Under the pieces are notes generated by a model. It did no database searches and was not told the origin of the DNA. It saw only the letters and a program-made list of their open reading frames with translations. Shown piece after piece: positions 22,933 to 31,150 of a stretch of DNA of 33,738 bases. Each line of letters begins with the position of its first letter. Position 1 is the first letter of the stretch. The translations under genes and the position numbers were made by a program. The DNA lies in assembly GCF_000334895.1 (NCBI RefSeq), contig NZ_BAFM01000027.1, positions 1 to 33,738 of the forward strand, given 5' to 3'. Origin of the DNA: Halococcus agarilyticus. Lineage in GTDB: Archaea > Halobacteriota > Halobacteria > Halobacteriales > Halococcaceae.

Positions 22933-24303
22933 TCACGTGCCTCCCGTATCGGCACTGGCGGAACGCTCGTACGGCGATGGTGCGGTAAAAGCGCCCGATT
23001 CGAAGCGGATCGGTGACGGTTCCTCGAGAACACGGAGGTCGTCGCGATCGCGTGCCTCCTCAACCAGGGCCGTCGAGGCGTACAGGCGTTGGAGGCGCAT
23101 CGTGTCCGTTGCGCGAAGGACGCGAACGGTCGCCGGATCGACGACACCAATGGTCGAGAGCGCCGCCACGAGGCCGGCACGGTCGGTTTCGACGGCCGGT
23201 GGAAGGCGAACGCCCCTAGTAGTGCTCGCCGTTAGTGCGTTGATGAGCGTCGTCGGCATATCCACCTCGGCGAGGAGATCCCGATGGACGAAATCGGCCG
23301 AGCCCATACCCATGGCGTTTCCGTGAGTCGTCTCGGTGAGCGCGCGCGTGTAGATCCGTTTGATACTCGGCGTTTCGGGTTCCGGTTCTTGAATTGCGAA
23401 CGGCCGACGACCGATGACATTAGTATCCATGCCCTGGCCGCTGATGTCCTTTCCCTGGCGGTCCAGGACGAGGACATCGATGTCCTGAAACGGGATTTTC
23501 GGCATGATTTCGTAGGTCCGTTCGAGGAGTTCCACCTCCCGATCGAGGAGCCCTTCCGGTGGAATCCCCTCAATGTGCGTCGTTTCGTCGCGTTGGTCTT
23601 CCAAAACTGCGACGCCACCCACAACGGGCAGTTCCGCGAGCAGCCGTGCGGTGATCTCAGGGAGCATGTCCCGCAGCGACCAGTCGACCGCCCAGTCGTG
23701 AGCGATCTTCGCCCCGCGTTGCTTTCCCATTCCGATAACGAGCATCTTCGAAAGGCCGCTTTCGATCGAGCCGTCGAAATCGGTATGTGGTTTGATCCGG
23801 TTGATCGGGACGATCGCGTCGGCCTCGATCGCGTTGGCGTCGGCGACGACCGGCACGCCCCGCTCGTCGGTGCGACCGACCTCGACAACGTCCATGCTGG
23901 AGCGGATCTCACACTCGATCGCGGGCTCTGTCACGCCGAGATCGTTCAGCATCTCGCGCTGGCCCGCTGCCGTGGCACCGCCGTGGCTCCCCATCGCGGG
24001 GAAGACGAACGGTTCGTATCCGCGGTCGTGCGCCTCCGCGACCACCCCAGCGACGATGGTAGAGAGGTTCGCAATGCCGCGACTCCCGACACCGAGTGCG
24101 ATCTCACCGCCGGCCGGCAGGTCATCCAGCGGGAGCGATCCAAGAGCCTGCGACGCGCGATCCCCGATGGCGTCGGCGGGGATCGGGTCCGTCTCCCAGA
24201 CCTGCTCGATGAGTCCCATTTCCGGAAGCGGCGTCTCACCACATGCCTCACGGATCGACTGTTCCGGGACGGCAAGCGATCCGCGTGATCGGTTCGAATC
24301 CAT
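22933..24303 (-). CDS. LarA-like (nickel-pincer) racemase family protein
   Basis: This 456-residue member of the LarA/DUF2088 family resembles enzymes that racemise or epimerise 2-hydroxy acids with a nickel-pincer cofactor. Characteristic blocks are FPAMGSHGGATAAGQREML (H107), NRIKPHTDFDG (K171, H173), ESGLSKML (K186) and QRGAKIAHDW (H202). These sit close to the Lactobacillus LarA positions I recall (H108, H174, K184 pincer attachment, H200 metal ligand). So cofactor binding is plausible, although no cofactor-synthesis genes (LarB, LarC, LarE) are in the window. It lies between Gfo/Idh and FAH genes, suggesting it inverts a hydroxy-acid centre in the same pathway. A TATA-like box (about 24329-24336) supports the start. 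Confidence 0.82.
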   Translation of the reverse strand: MDSNRSRGSLAVPEQSIREACGETPLPEMGLIEQVWETDPIPADAIGDRASQALGSLPLDDLPAGGEIALGVGSRGIANLSTIVAGVVAEAHDRGYEPFVFPAMGSHGGATAAGQREMLNDLGVTEPAIECEIRSSMDVVEVGRTDERGVPVVADANAIEADAIVPINRIKPHTDFDGSIESGLSKMLVIGMGKQRGAKIAHDWAVDWSLRDMLPEITARLLAELPVVGGVAVLEDQRDETTHIEGIPPEGLLDREVELLERTYEIMPKIPFQDIDVLVLDRQGKDISGQGMDTNVIGRRPFAIQEPEPETPSIKRIYTRALTETTHGNAMGMGSADFVHRDLLAEVDMPTTLINALTASTTRGVRLPPAVETDRAGLVAALSTIGVVDPATVRVLRATDTMRLQRLYASTALVEEARDRDDLRVLEEPSPIRFESGAFTAPSPYERSASADTGGT

Positions 24304-24328
24304 GGTGTACCGCTTGGCAGGTTCACTG

Positions 24329-24336
24329 ATAAATAT
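24329..24336 (-). promoter_or_regulatory. TATA-like box of the LarA-like gene
   Basis: TATTTATC on the minus strand lies about 26-33 bp before the ATG at 24303. Confidence 0.45.
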
Positions 24337-24405
24337 GTCTCAAGCGAATCAGGAGGCGATTGCTGATATGGCTGATGCAGCTCGCCGTTTCGCCGCATAT
24401 ATCGT

Positions 24406-24434
24406 GTGGATGAATGGTTCCACATCCATCACAG
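24406..24434. promoter_or_regulatory. Nested inverted repeats between the LarA-like and FAH genes
   Basis: TGTGGA and TCCACA with an 8-bp spacer overlap TGGATG and CATCCA with a 10-bp spacer. They lie between two divergent promoters and upstream of the FAH TATA-like box (24469-24476). TCCAC-CGTGGA-like symmetry recurs upstream of the next gene (25457-25467). A shared regulator site is possible. Confidence 0.35.
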
Positions 24435-24468
24435 GCTCGGCGGATTTGGCAGAGATCATACCTGAACA

Positions 24469-24476
24469 TTTAAGTA
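24469..24476 (+). promoter_or_regulatory. TATA-like box of the FAH-family gene
   Basis: TTTAAGTA lies 24-31 bp before the ATG at 24500. Confidence 0.5.
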
Positions 24477-24499
24477 CACGTGCCTGTCCTACTTGACCA

Positions 24500-25342
24500 A
24501 TGCAGTTTGTTCGATACAACGGCGGTTCCGGTCCTACCCTAGGTGTCAAGTCGGACTCGGCGATCCACGCCCTTGCTGATCTTCCGGAAGGGATCCCATC
24601 GCTACAGGAGATCACCAACCGGCGATATCTCGATCAGGTGCGGGAAAAACTCCGGAATGGTACACTCTCACGGATCGACGCGAATGAAGCGAATCTTCTG
24701 GCACCGGTTCCACGGCCCGGAAAGATCGTCTGTGCCGGACTCAACTATCGCGACCATGCCGACGAACAGGACGAAGCGATCCCGGACGAACCGCTCCTCT
24801 TTGCGAAGGCCCCGACGACCGTCACGAACCACCGGAGCCCGATCGTTCATCCCCCGAACGAAAAGGTCGACTACGAGGTCGAGCTCGCCGTCGTTATCGG
24901 CCGTACCGCCAAGAACCTCGAAGAGGGGGAGGTATACGACTACATCGCCGGATACACCGTCCTCAACGACGTGAGTGGGCGGAGCGCGCAGTTCTCCGAC
25001 GACCAGTTCTTTAGAGGGAAGAGTTACGACACGTTCTCGCCGATGGGTCCGACGCTGGTCACCGGCGAGGAGTACGATCCCAACTCGGTCGATGTCGCCT
25101 TGCGAGTCGACGGTGACACGAAACAGGCCTCGAACACGCGGCAATTCATTTTTGATGTTCCGGAGTTGGTCTCCTACGTTAGCCGGAACATGACGCTTCG
25201 AACCGGCGACATCGTCTCGACCGGCACGCCGGGCGGCGTCGGAATCTTCCGCGATCCCGTCGATCTGCTCGAACCCGGACAGACGTGTGAGGCCGAAATC
25301 GAGGGAATCGGTACGCTCGTGAATCCGGTTGTCGGCGAGTAA
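24500..25342 (+). CDS. Fumarylacetoacetate hydrolase (FAH) family protein
   Basis: This 280-residue enzyme cleaves or rearranges a diketo acid using a divalent metal. A short N-terminal domain (1-70) is followed by the FAH core with NYRDHADE (82-89), metal ligands E126 and E128 in DYEVELAVVIG and D157 in LNDVSGRSAQ, the catalytic-region Lys174 in FFRGKSYDTFSPMGP, and the GDIVSTGTPGGVG tail. Length matches the bacterial/archaeal group that includes 2,4-diketo-3-deoxy-L-fuconate hydrolase, acylpyruvases and 5-carboxymethyl-2-hydroxymuconate isomerase. Next to dehydrogenases and an enolase-like enzyme, hydrolysis of a 2,4-diketo-3-deoxy acid is the best guess: a dehydratase plus dehydrogenase makes exactly such a compound. 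Confidence 0.9.
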   Translation: MQFVRYNGGSGPTLGVKSDSAIHALADLPEGIPSLQEITNRRYLDQVREKLRNGTLSRIDANEANLLAPVPRPGKIVCAGLNYRDHADEQDEAIPDEPLLFAKAPTTVTNHRSPIVHPPNEKVDYEVELAVVIGRTAKNLEEGEVYDYIAGYTVLNDVSGRSAQFSDDQFFRGKSYDTFSPMGPTLVTGEEYDPNSVDVALRVDGDTKQASNTRQFIFDVPELVSYVSRNMTLRTGDIVSTGTPGGVGIFRDPVDLLEPGQTCEAEIEGIGTLVNPVVGE

Positions 25343-25473
25343 CCCATTCCGGGTTCAGGGCCAAGCATCAGTTCCTCCCGTTGATGATTTCTCGCCACAC
25401 GAGACACCGCTGTCTCGGCACGGACGGTTCGCCGCCCCGCGCCCCAAGTAAGAGCGTCCACCGTGGAAAGGGA

Positions 25474-25479
25474 TATATA
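25474..25479 (+). promoter_or_regulatory. TATA box and palindrome before the enolase-like gene
   Basis: TATATA lies 24-29 bp before the ATG at 25503. The palindrome TCCAC-C-GTGGA ends a few bases upstream, where a regulator could act. Confidence 0.5.
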
Positions 25480-25502
25480 CGCGGCGGGGGTCCATTCCTT
25501 CC

Positions 25503-26951
25503 ATGGCGATTTCAGTATCGACCACGGAGTTCCATGTTCTCGATCTGGAAACCCGGATGCCGTTTCACTTCGGGAACGTCGAGGTCACCGAAATTCCGAA
25601 GGTGTTTCTCCAGATAGAGGCGGATATCAATGGCACGACACAGCAGGGGATAGCGATGGGAGGGCTGCTCCCTGGCTGGTTCTACAAGGACCCTAGCATG
25701 AGCCTCGAGAACGGTTTGCGGAACATGATCGAGGCCTTCCGTTCGGCGGCGGACAGTGCCCGAACGCTCAATCCGGAACCGACCGCGTTTGCCTTCTGGA
25801 AAGCGTTGTACGCGAAGCAGCGTGAGTGGGCGACCGACACCGACCACCCACCCTTGCTCTGGACGTACGGAGTAAGTCTCGTCGAGCAGGCGCTGATAGA
25901 CGCCGTTTGTTGTCATCGAAACGAATCGTTCGGGGAAGCGGTCCGGAAAAACACTTTGGGCATCGACTTGGGAACGATCTACGACGACTTGGCGGTGTAC
26001 GAACCCGCAGACCTCTTGCCGGAGGAACCGCGACGATCGACTGCGATCCGACACACTGTCGGTCATGGCGACCCGCTGACGACCGCCGACGTGACGCCGT
26101 CCGAGCAACTCGACGACGGACTGCCACAAACCCTCGCCGAGTACGTCCGTGAGGACGGCGTGACCTGTTTCAAAATCAAACTTTCCGCCGACCGTGCGTT
26201 CGATGGGGATCGGCTTTCCCGAATCGTCGACTTATTGGACGAACTTGACGTCAACGAGTACCGTTGTACGGTGGACGCAAACGAGGGGTACGATTCCGCA
26301 CGGGAATTCAAGCGTCATTGGGAGACACACACAGCAGACCCGAATCTATCGTCGCTGTTCGACCGTCTCGCGTACGTCGAACAACCCCTCGCGCGAGACG
26401 ACGCGTTCACGCCGGAAACCAAGCGAGTGTTGACGGAGTGGAACGACGCACCACCGATAATCATCGACGAATCGGATAGGTACATCGACAGTGCCGGTAC
26501 CGCGCTGGAGCACGGCTATGCCGGGACGAGTCACAAGAACTGCAAGGGTGTATTCAAGGGAATCGCGAACACATGCTTGATTGCCCATCACAATCGCATC
26601 GATATGGACCGACAGTACGTGCTGAGTGCGGAAGACCTCACGACCGTCGGTCCAGTCGAGTTGTTACAGGATCTCGCCGTCACGGCGACGATCGGCGCGA
26701 AACACGTTGAGCGAAACGGACATCACTACTTTCGGGGGTTAGACGCGTTCCCACAGACGATTCAGGAGACGATCATCGAAGCACACGGCGACCTGTATCG
26801 ACGCCACGAGGACGGATTTGCCATGCTTGATATCAACAGTGGCGAGGTCGATCTAACATCGATCGTCGACGCCCCGTTCGGGATCGCCGCCGAGTGCGAC
26901 ACGAATCAGTTCATGCCGCTTGAGATCTGGCTGGAGGATCTGGAAGAATAA
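25503..26951 (+). CDS. Divergent enolase-superfamily protein, function unknown
   Basis: This 482-residue protein is about 100 residues longer than normal members. The C-terminal barrel shows FKIKL (K224, K226), TVDANEGYD (D258), YVEQPL (E293), IIDESDRY (D322/E323) and GTSHKNCKGVFKG (K345 or K348). The order Lys-x-Lys, Asp, Glu, Asp/Glu, Lys is that of the muconate-lactonising/dipeptide-epimerase side of the superfamily, which has a second catalytic Lys instead of the His of mandelate racemase. Inserts are seen at 150-215 and 265-285. A barrel lyase, cycloisomerase or epimerase acting on a carboxylate is expected, but no known family of this length comes to mind. It follows the FAH gene by 160 bp with its own promoter. 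Confidence 0.75.
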   Translation: MAISVSTTEFHVLDLETRMPFHFGNVEVTEIPKVFLQIEADINGTTQQGIAMGGLLPGWFYKDPSMSLENGLRNMIEAFRSAADSARTLNPEPTAFAFWKALYAKQREWATDTDHPPLLWTYGVSLVEQALIDAVCCHRNESFGEAVRKNTLGIDLGTIYDDLAVYEPADLLPEEPRRSTAIRHTVGHGDPLTTADVTPSEQLDDGLPQTLAEYVREDGVTCFKIKLSADRAFDGDRLSRIVDLLDELDVNEYRCTVDANEGYDSAREFKRHWETHTADPNLSSLFDRLAYVEQPLARDDAFTPETKRVLTEWNDAPPIIIDESDRYIDSAGTALEHGYAGTSHKNCKGVFKGIANTCLIAHHNRIDMDRQYVLSAEDLTTVGPVELLQDLAVTATIGAKHVERNGHHYFRGLDAFPQTIQETIIEAHGDLYRRHEDGFAMLDINSGEVDLTSIVDAPFGIAAECDTNQFMPLEIWLEDLEE

Positions 26952-27432
26952 CGACGTTCTCACTTGTACTTCTGCGGTTGAGGCTGGACGAGTAGCACAG
27001 CCAGAGTTACCGGCACCGCCGTCTATCGGTTAGGAACGTATAGACGTTCAGACGCTCGATTGCCAGTAGGACAAGGGCTCATTCGAGCACCGTTACTGAA
27101 CCCGCTGAAACTGCCCATTCGCTGCAACTGTGACGATCTCCGCAGGAGGTGCGAACAACCCCAAAGCGGTATCTCCGCTCAACCGCAGAAGTACAGGGCC
27201 GACGCCGCCAAAAAATACGGCATCGGTTCTGGAAACTCGGGACACCACGCATCGTCAAATTCATGTCACGAGTGAGAACGGCAACCGTTGGCTTCTACGC
27301 AATCAAAGGCACGAGCGTTTCAGCTACGCCAGCGTATCTACCGCTAACCCGAGAGAGGAGCACTCAAAACATCCTCGAAACCGTACTCTGCTCCAGCTAC
27401 AAGCACGTGCCGAAGAGTGCTCCGCTATTACT
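26952..27432. other. Gap before the glycerate kinase fragment
   Basis: No supported gene, RNA or strong repeat. Open frames exist on both strands but look like chance. A plus-strand frame runs into the kinase fragment from 27130, but the first part does not resemble the family. Confidence 0.3.
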
Positions 27433-27813
27433 ATGGCCGTGTACGTTAGATCGTGGATCGTGAAGCCGAATCCCAACGACATCAGCGACGAACCGCGACG
27501 AGGAGGACTCGAATGTCTCGTGGCGGGGATCCGCGCCACGGAACCGTCGACGGTCGTCGCCGACCACGTTTCTGTCAACGAGGCAAACCTCGTCGTCCGT
27601 GGGGATCGGTACGACCTCGGCGGATACGACGACGTCATCGTTTTCGGTGGTGGCAATGCGGCCGCTACGGTGGCACAGACCATCGAGAAGATCCTCGGCG
27701 TTCGGATCAGGGGAGCGGTCGTGATCGACAATCACGCCGTCGAATCCAACGATGCGGGTGGTTTCCTCGACCGGCATGACGCGACAGTCGTCACCGTACC
27801 GGGACGAACGTGA
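27433..27813 (+). pseudogene. N-terminal fragment of a glycerate 2-kinase-like (DUF4147/MOFRL) protein
   Basis: About 126 residues from ATG 27433: GLECLVAGIRATEPSTVVAD, VSVNEANLVVRGDRYDLGGY, DDVIVFGGGNAAATVAQTIE and KILGVRIRGAVVIDN. This is the N-terminal Rossmann-like part of class-II glycerate kinases (usual length about 420-450), where GGGKAA is normally found; here the Lys is Asn (GGGNAA). The frame ends at TGA after VTVPGRT and the rest of the enzyme is missing, the amidohydrolase promoter following at once. A deletion has removed the catalytic C-terminal domain. An intact gene would phosphorylate glycerate or a related hydroxy acid at the end of a sugar-acid pathway. Confidence 0.65.
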
Positions 27814-27874
27814 ACGATCTCCGCGTGTTCGTCATCCCCGATGCGGGCTCGGACACCCGATGAGGCCGACAACA

Positions 27875-27882
27875 ACTTTATC
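27875..27882 (+). promoter_or_regulatory. TATA-like box of the amidohydrolase gene
   Basis: ACTTTATC lies 25-32 bp before ATG 27907, favouring that start over an in-frame ATG at 27841. The N-terminus MRVDVHNH then matches the paralogous fragment at 14505. Confidence 0.5.
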
Positions 27883-27906
27883 GTCCGTGAAGATGCACTG
27901 CCTGTC

Positions 27907-28917
27907 ATGCGGGTAGATGTCCACAACCACCAGTTGCCCGAACCGTACGTTGACCTTCTCCTTGAATGGGACACGCCAGTCGGGCTAAAAGCCGACGGCG
28001 ACACACTGTACATGGTTCACAGACGTTCAGGCACAGCGAGCGTAGCGGCCGGGAACCAGATCCCGGTGAACGAGGGATTCACCGACATCGACGCACGCAT
28101 CGAGTGGATGGAAGAAAACGACATCGAGCGAACGCTGGTCTCCGTCTCCACCCCGAATCCGCTCGACGAGACGTTCACCACGGACCAATCGACGGAACTC
28201 GTCCACGCGATCAACCGCGGCTACGCCGACCTGCAATCGCGCTACCCGGACCACGTCGCCGGCCTCGGAATGTTACCCCTCCGGGATACAGAGGCGGCGG
28301 TCGCGGAACTCGACCGGATCGCCACTGACCTTGACCTCGCTGGAATTGCGCTGCCGACATCGGTCGGCAGGAAAAAACTCTCGGCGAGCGAACTCGAACC
28401 GGTGTTCGACAGAGTAGACGAACTGGGGTTGACTGCGTTCGTCCACCCGCACGGAAACCCGCTGAGCGACGAACTGGCCGACCACGAGTCGTTTCTGAAT
28501 CCACTCGCCGTCTTCCCGATCGAGACGACGTTCCAGATCATTCGCCTGATCTACGACGGATTCTTCGACCGTCACGACTTCGACATCGTGCTCTCTCACA
28601 TGGGCGGTGCGCTCCTCCAACTGACTGGACGATTCGACCGAGGACGCAGCGAAATCGACGACCCGGTAGCCCAGCCTGATTCTCCCATCCTCGAGTACAT
28701 AGAGCGGTTCTACTACGACTGCATCTCGTTTCACCCGCCTGCGCTCCGGGCAGCCATCGACACTGTCGGAAGCGACCACCTCTTGTTTGGGACGGACTTC
28801 CCATTCGACGAAGAGGATACACAGACGATACTCGCAGACATCGAGACCGTCGTCTCAGACGAAGCGAATCAAGAACGAATCATGCGCTCGACGGCTGTGG
28901 AGCTGTTTGATCTCTAG
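27907..28917 (+). CDS. Amidohydrolase_2-family hydrolase/decarboxylase (ACMSD-like)
   Basis: This 336-residue TIM-barrel metalloenzyme has the metal motif HxH at H6/H8 (DVHNH), H180 and H182 (FVHPHGN), H231 (LSHMGGAL) and the catalytic D297 (LFGTDFPF). Family members include 2-amino-3-carboxymuconate-6-semialdehyde decarboxylase, gamma-resorcylate decarboxylase and 2-pyrone-4,6-dicarboxylate lactonase, so it acts by decarboxylation or C-O/C-N hydrolysis of a carboxylated ring or lactone. A 74%-identical N-terminal fragment sits at the end of the NitT/TauT ABC operon, indicating that substrate uptake and this enzyme belong together. The start agrees with a TATA-like box and with the paralogue. 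The exact reaction is not predictable. Confidence 0.87.
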   Translation: MRVDVHNHQLPEPYVDLLLEWDTPVGLKADGDTLYMVHRRSGTASVAAGNQIPVNEGFTDIDARIEWMEENDIERTLVSVSTPNPLDETFTTDQSTELVHAINRGYADLQSRYPDHVAGLGMLPLRDTEAAVAELDRIATDLDLAGIALPTSVGRKKLSASELEPVFDRVDELGLTAFVHPHGNPLSDELADHESFLNPLAVFPIETTFQIIRLIYDGFFDRHDFDIVLSHMGGALLQLTGRFDRGRSEIDDPVAQPDSPILEYIERFYYDCISFHPPALRAAIDTVGSDHLLFGTDFPFDEEDTQTILADIETVVSDEANQERIMRSTAVELFDL

Positions 28918-29135
28918 CACCGAGAACAACACTAGAGTGATATATGCTGTTTGTCATCGTGAAATCCGTGGAGACCTCTCAAAGTCAGGATCGAGTGAAG
29001 TACTGAAATGTCCTCTGGATCGTTCAGATTTTTCCAGAACACTCCCTCCCTGTCGGCAGTCAACTGTCTATCTACAGCCTGTTGATAGCCCACGTCCCAT
29101 TATGTCGAAAACCCCTGTAGATAAGTCGGTCTCAC

Positions 29136-29887
29136 ATGACGCGCTACGCTACCTACGTTCGTGCCTCGACCAAAGCACGAGAGGCGACCCGCCAATGAAA
29201 CGCCATCGACAAGTGGCTTTCCGAACGCGACATCGATCTCAAGAGCGCCGATCAGTTCGTCAAGCTTGGTCAGTCCGGTGCTGAACCCGGACGTAAGCAA
29301 TTCATCGACCCCGTCGACGCGTTACAGACAGAAAACTGCCAGTGCGTCGTCGTATGGGAGATCCCCCGCCTCGCTCGGCTCGGCAGCATCTATCAGCGGG
29401 TCTTCGAGCACTGTGAGGATACTGGAACCACTGTGATAATCACTGACGGCTGGGTCGACGAGGTTCGACGCGACGGCACCGGAAGGCTCATCGCCGACAT
29501 TTCGACCACGGTCGCCGAGAAAGAACGCCGCCGGCTCACCAAACCCATCCAAGCCGGTATCGATCATGCCCAGCGCGAAGCAAGTGGCTTGGAGCCGTCC
29601 CCAAGTTTCCGGCCCGACGACGGCCACCTCTAGGTGATACGCGAGGCCGATCGCGACGCTAGCGAGATCAGCTACCTCGAAATGCGTACCGCGATCGAGC
29701 ACGTCAATGGGGGCGAATCCTACCGATCGGTCGCGGCTGACACACCCAATCTCGATCGGGTCATCCTCATGGGTGTCGACAAGAACGACGATCACCGAGC
29801 CTAATATCGCCACGTCGAAGTCGACGACCAGCGCGTTCAGCAAGTGCTCCCTCGTGAAACGAGCGGAAACCAAGGATCTATAGAATG
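29136..29887 (+). pseudogene. Serine recombinase/resolvase with three in-frame stop codons
   Basis: One frame from ATG 29136 to TGA near 29885 encodes a resolvase-type protein: MTRYATYVRASTKAREATRQ (the Ser of VRAS is the likely nucleophile), then WLSERDIDLKSADQFVKLGQ, CVVVWEIPRLARLGSIYQRV (the R.AR block), GRLIADISTTVAEKERRRLT, and a C-terminal part with EMRTAIEHVNGGESYRSVAA (HTH-like). The frame is broken only by TGA (29196), TAG (29631) and TAA (about 29802), with no frameshift over about 250 codons. It is dead by the standard code, and recently so. Haloarchaeal resolvases of this kind accompany IS607-type elements or plasmids. Confidence 0.7.
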
Positions 29888-30672
29888 AATTGTAGAATCG
29901 TACTTCGATCCTCCTCTCAAGAATCCGACAGTTTCAGAACAGAATATAGACGTACGCACTGCTGAGGACATATATCTCGTTATTAGGGAATCGGAGACTC
30001 GGTATCAGATAGCATTCGATGTCAGAGTTCGCGACCTGGGTACAGAAAGTTTTGTCGAAATGTTCGAATCGTCGGACGCCCACGTGGTTTGAACTCAAAA
30101 AGTTCCAGCTGTGAGTCAGAGGGGTCCCAGAGAACGCACCGACCTCAGTGATTGAATCAATCGAAGCGAGTGCGAGGAGCAGGATTCGGACCCGCGACCG
30201 CCTGAATGTAATCAGCTCGCCGCCGATCGCCAAGCTACCCTTCGAGAACAGCGCATTCCGGGCACTCACCACATCGATCACGAGTTCACACAGTATCTCT
30301 ACGAGACGCCCCCAGTCACCTATCCCGTCCCGACAGATATCACTAACCTCGTCGAGACGCTTCACAACGCCCAACACGGTGTCGAACGCGCGCTCAACGC
30401 ACGAAACTCCAGGACTCCGAACCCTTAGCTTGGAGCTTCCTCTGACGTCCGTCGCGCTCGGAGGTGTCTCTCCAAACCTCCTGTTCGTCGTTACTCGTGC
30501 TCAACTCTCTAAGCGCGAGTAACGGTGGTATGATTTCTGGACGCAGCAGCAGGACGGCCGAATGATTCGCTCGACCCACTCTGGAACCGTCCAGCTACAA
30601 TCGAAAGTTCGTGTCTGAGTCAGTAATCGGTATCGTTCCCTGTTCAACCGCCTGCTCAGTCGACAACCGGTC
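29888..30672. other. Degraded stretch with a coding-like fragment of unknown family
   Basis: No complete gene. A plus-strand frame without ATG (about 30156-30428) reads REQRIPGTHHIDHEFTQYLY, ETPPVTYPVPTDITNLVETL and HNAQHGVERALNARNSRTPN and ends in TAG. Its composition is protein-like, and it may be the C-terminus of a lost gene. I cannot name it. The rest has stops in all frames. Confidence 0.35.
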
Positions 30673-31074
30673 CTACATCACGAACACGGTATTGCTCCCT
30701 CGGCTCGTGTGGTACACCGAGTTCCGGAGGCTGTTCGCGTGGTCGGTATACTTCTCCTTTACCACGCAGAACGGCTCGATATCGTTGGGTGGCAAGCGAG
30801 TGACCTGATAGAAATACTCGTCCAGAAACGACTCTATCCGGTCCATCTTGTCGGTGGGCACTTCAAAACGATACTGCTCGCTGTCATACCACTCGCGCAA
30901 CTCGCCGAAGACCTCCTCCTGATTGAAGTACTGGCTGAAGATATACAAATCGGCGTCTTCGACTTCGAACGCGTTGATATCCGTTGTGTCGGCATCGAAC
31001 GTGGGCATGAGTTGAACGTCACTCTGGTTCCGGGCGCTCTCGTCGTCCTGTGCTGGTTGGGCAGCGATACTCAT
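30673..31074 (-). CDS. Small acidic protein of unknown function
   Basis: This 133-residue, strongly acidic protein (MSIAAQPAQDDESARNQSDV, then FEVEDADLYIFSQYFNQEEV, EWYDSEQYRFEVPTDKMDRI, LDEYFYQVTRLPPNDIEPF) has no signal peptide or membrane segment. Composition and lack of stops fit a cytoplasmic haloarchaeal protein, but I recognise no family. It is divergent from the sarcosine-oxidase-like gene, 76 bp apart. It could be a real conserved hypothetical or the tail of a larger lost protein. Confidence 0.5.
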   Translation of the reverse strand: MSIAAQPAQDDESARNQSDVQLMPTFDADTTDINAFEVEDADLYIFSQYFNQEEVFGELREWYDSEQYRFEVPTDKMDRIESFLDEYFYQVTRLPPNDIEPFCVVKEKYTDHANSLRNSVYHTSRGSNTVFVM

Positions 31075-31150
31075 TCCGAGCGTAAAGCGTTTTGCTACCG
31101 ATCACCATGATCGCAGCAATGCATTTCTCTTTCCACCGCTGGCGTTGGGT

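Noticed and set aside
30170-30210. A tRNA-like GGATTCGGACCC segment
   Set aside because: No acceptor or anticodon stems can be built around it; no tRNA, rRNA or other RNA gene was found in the window.
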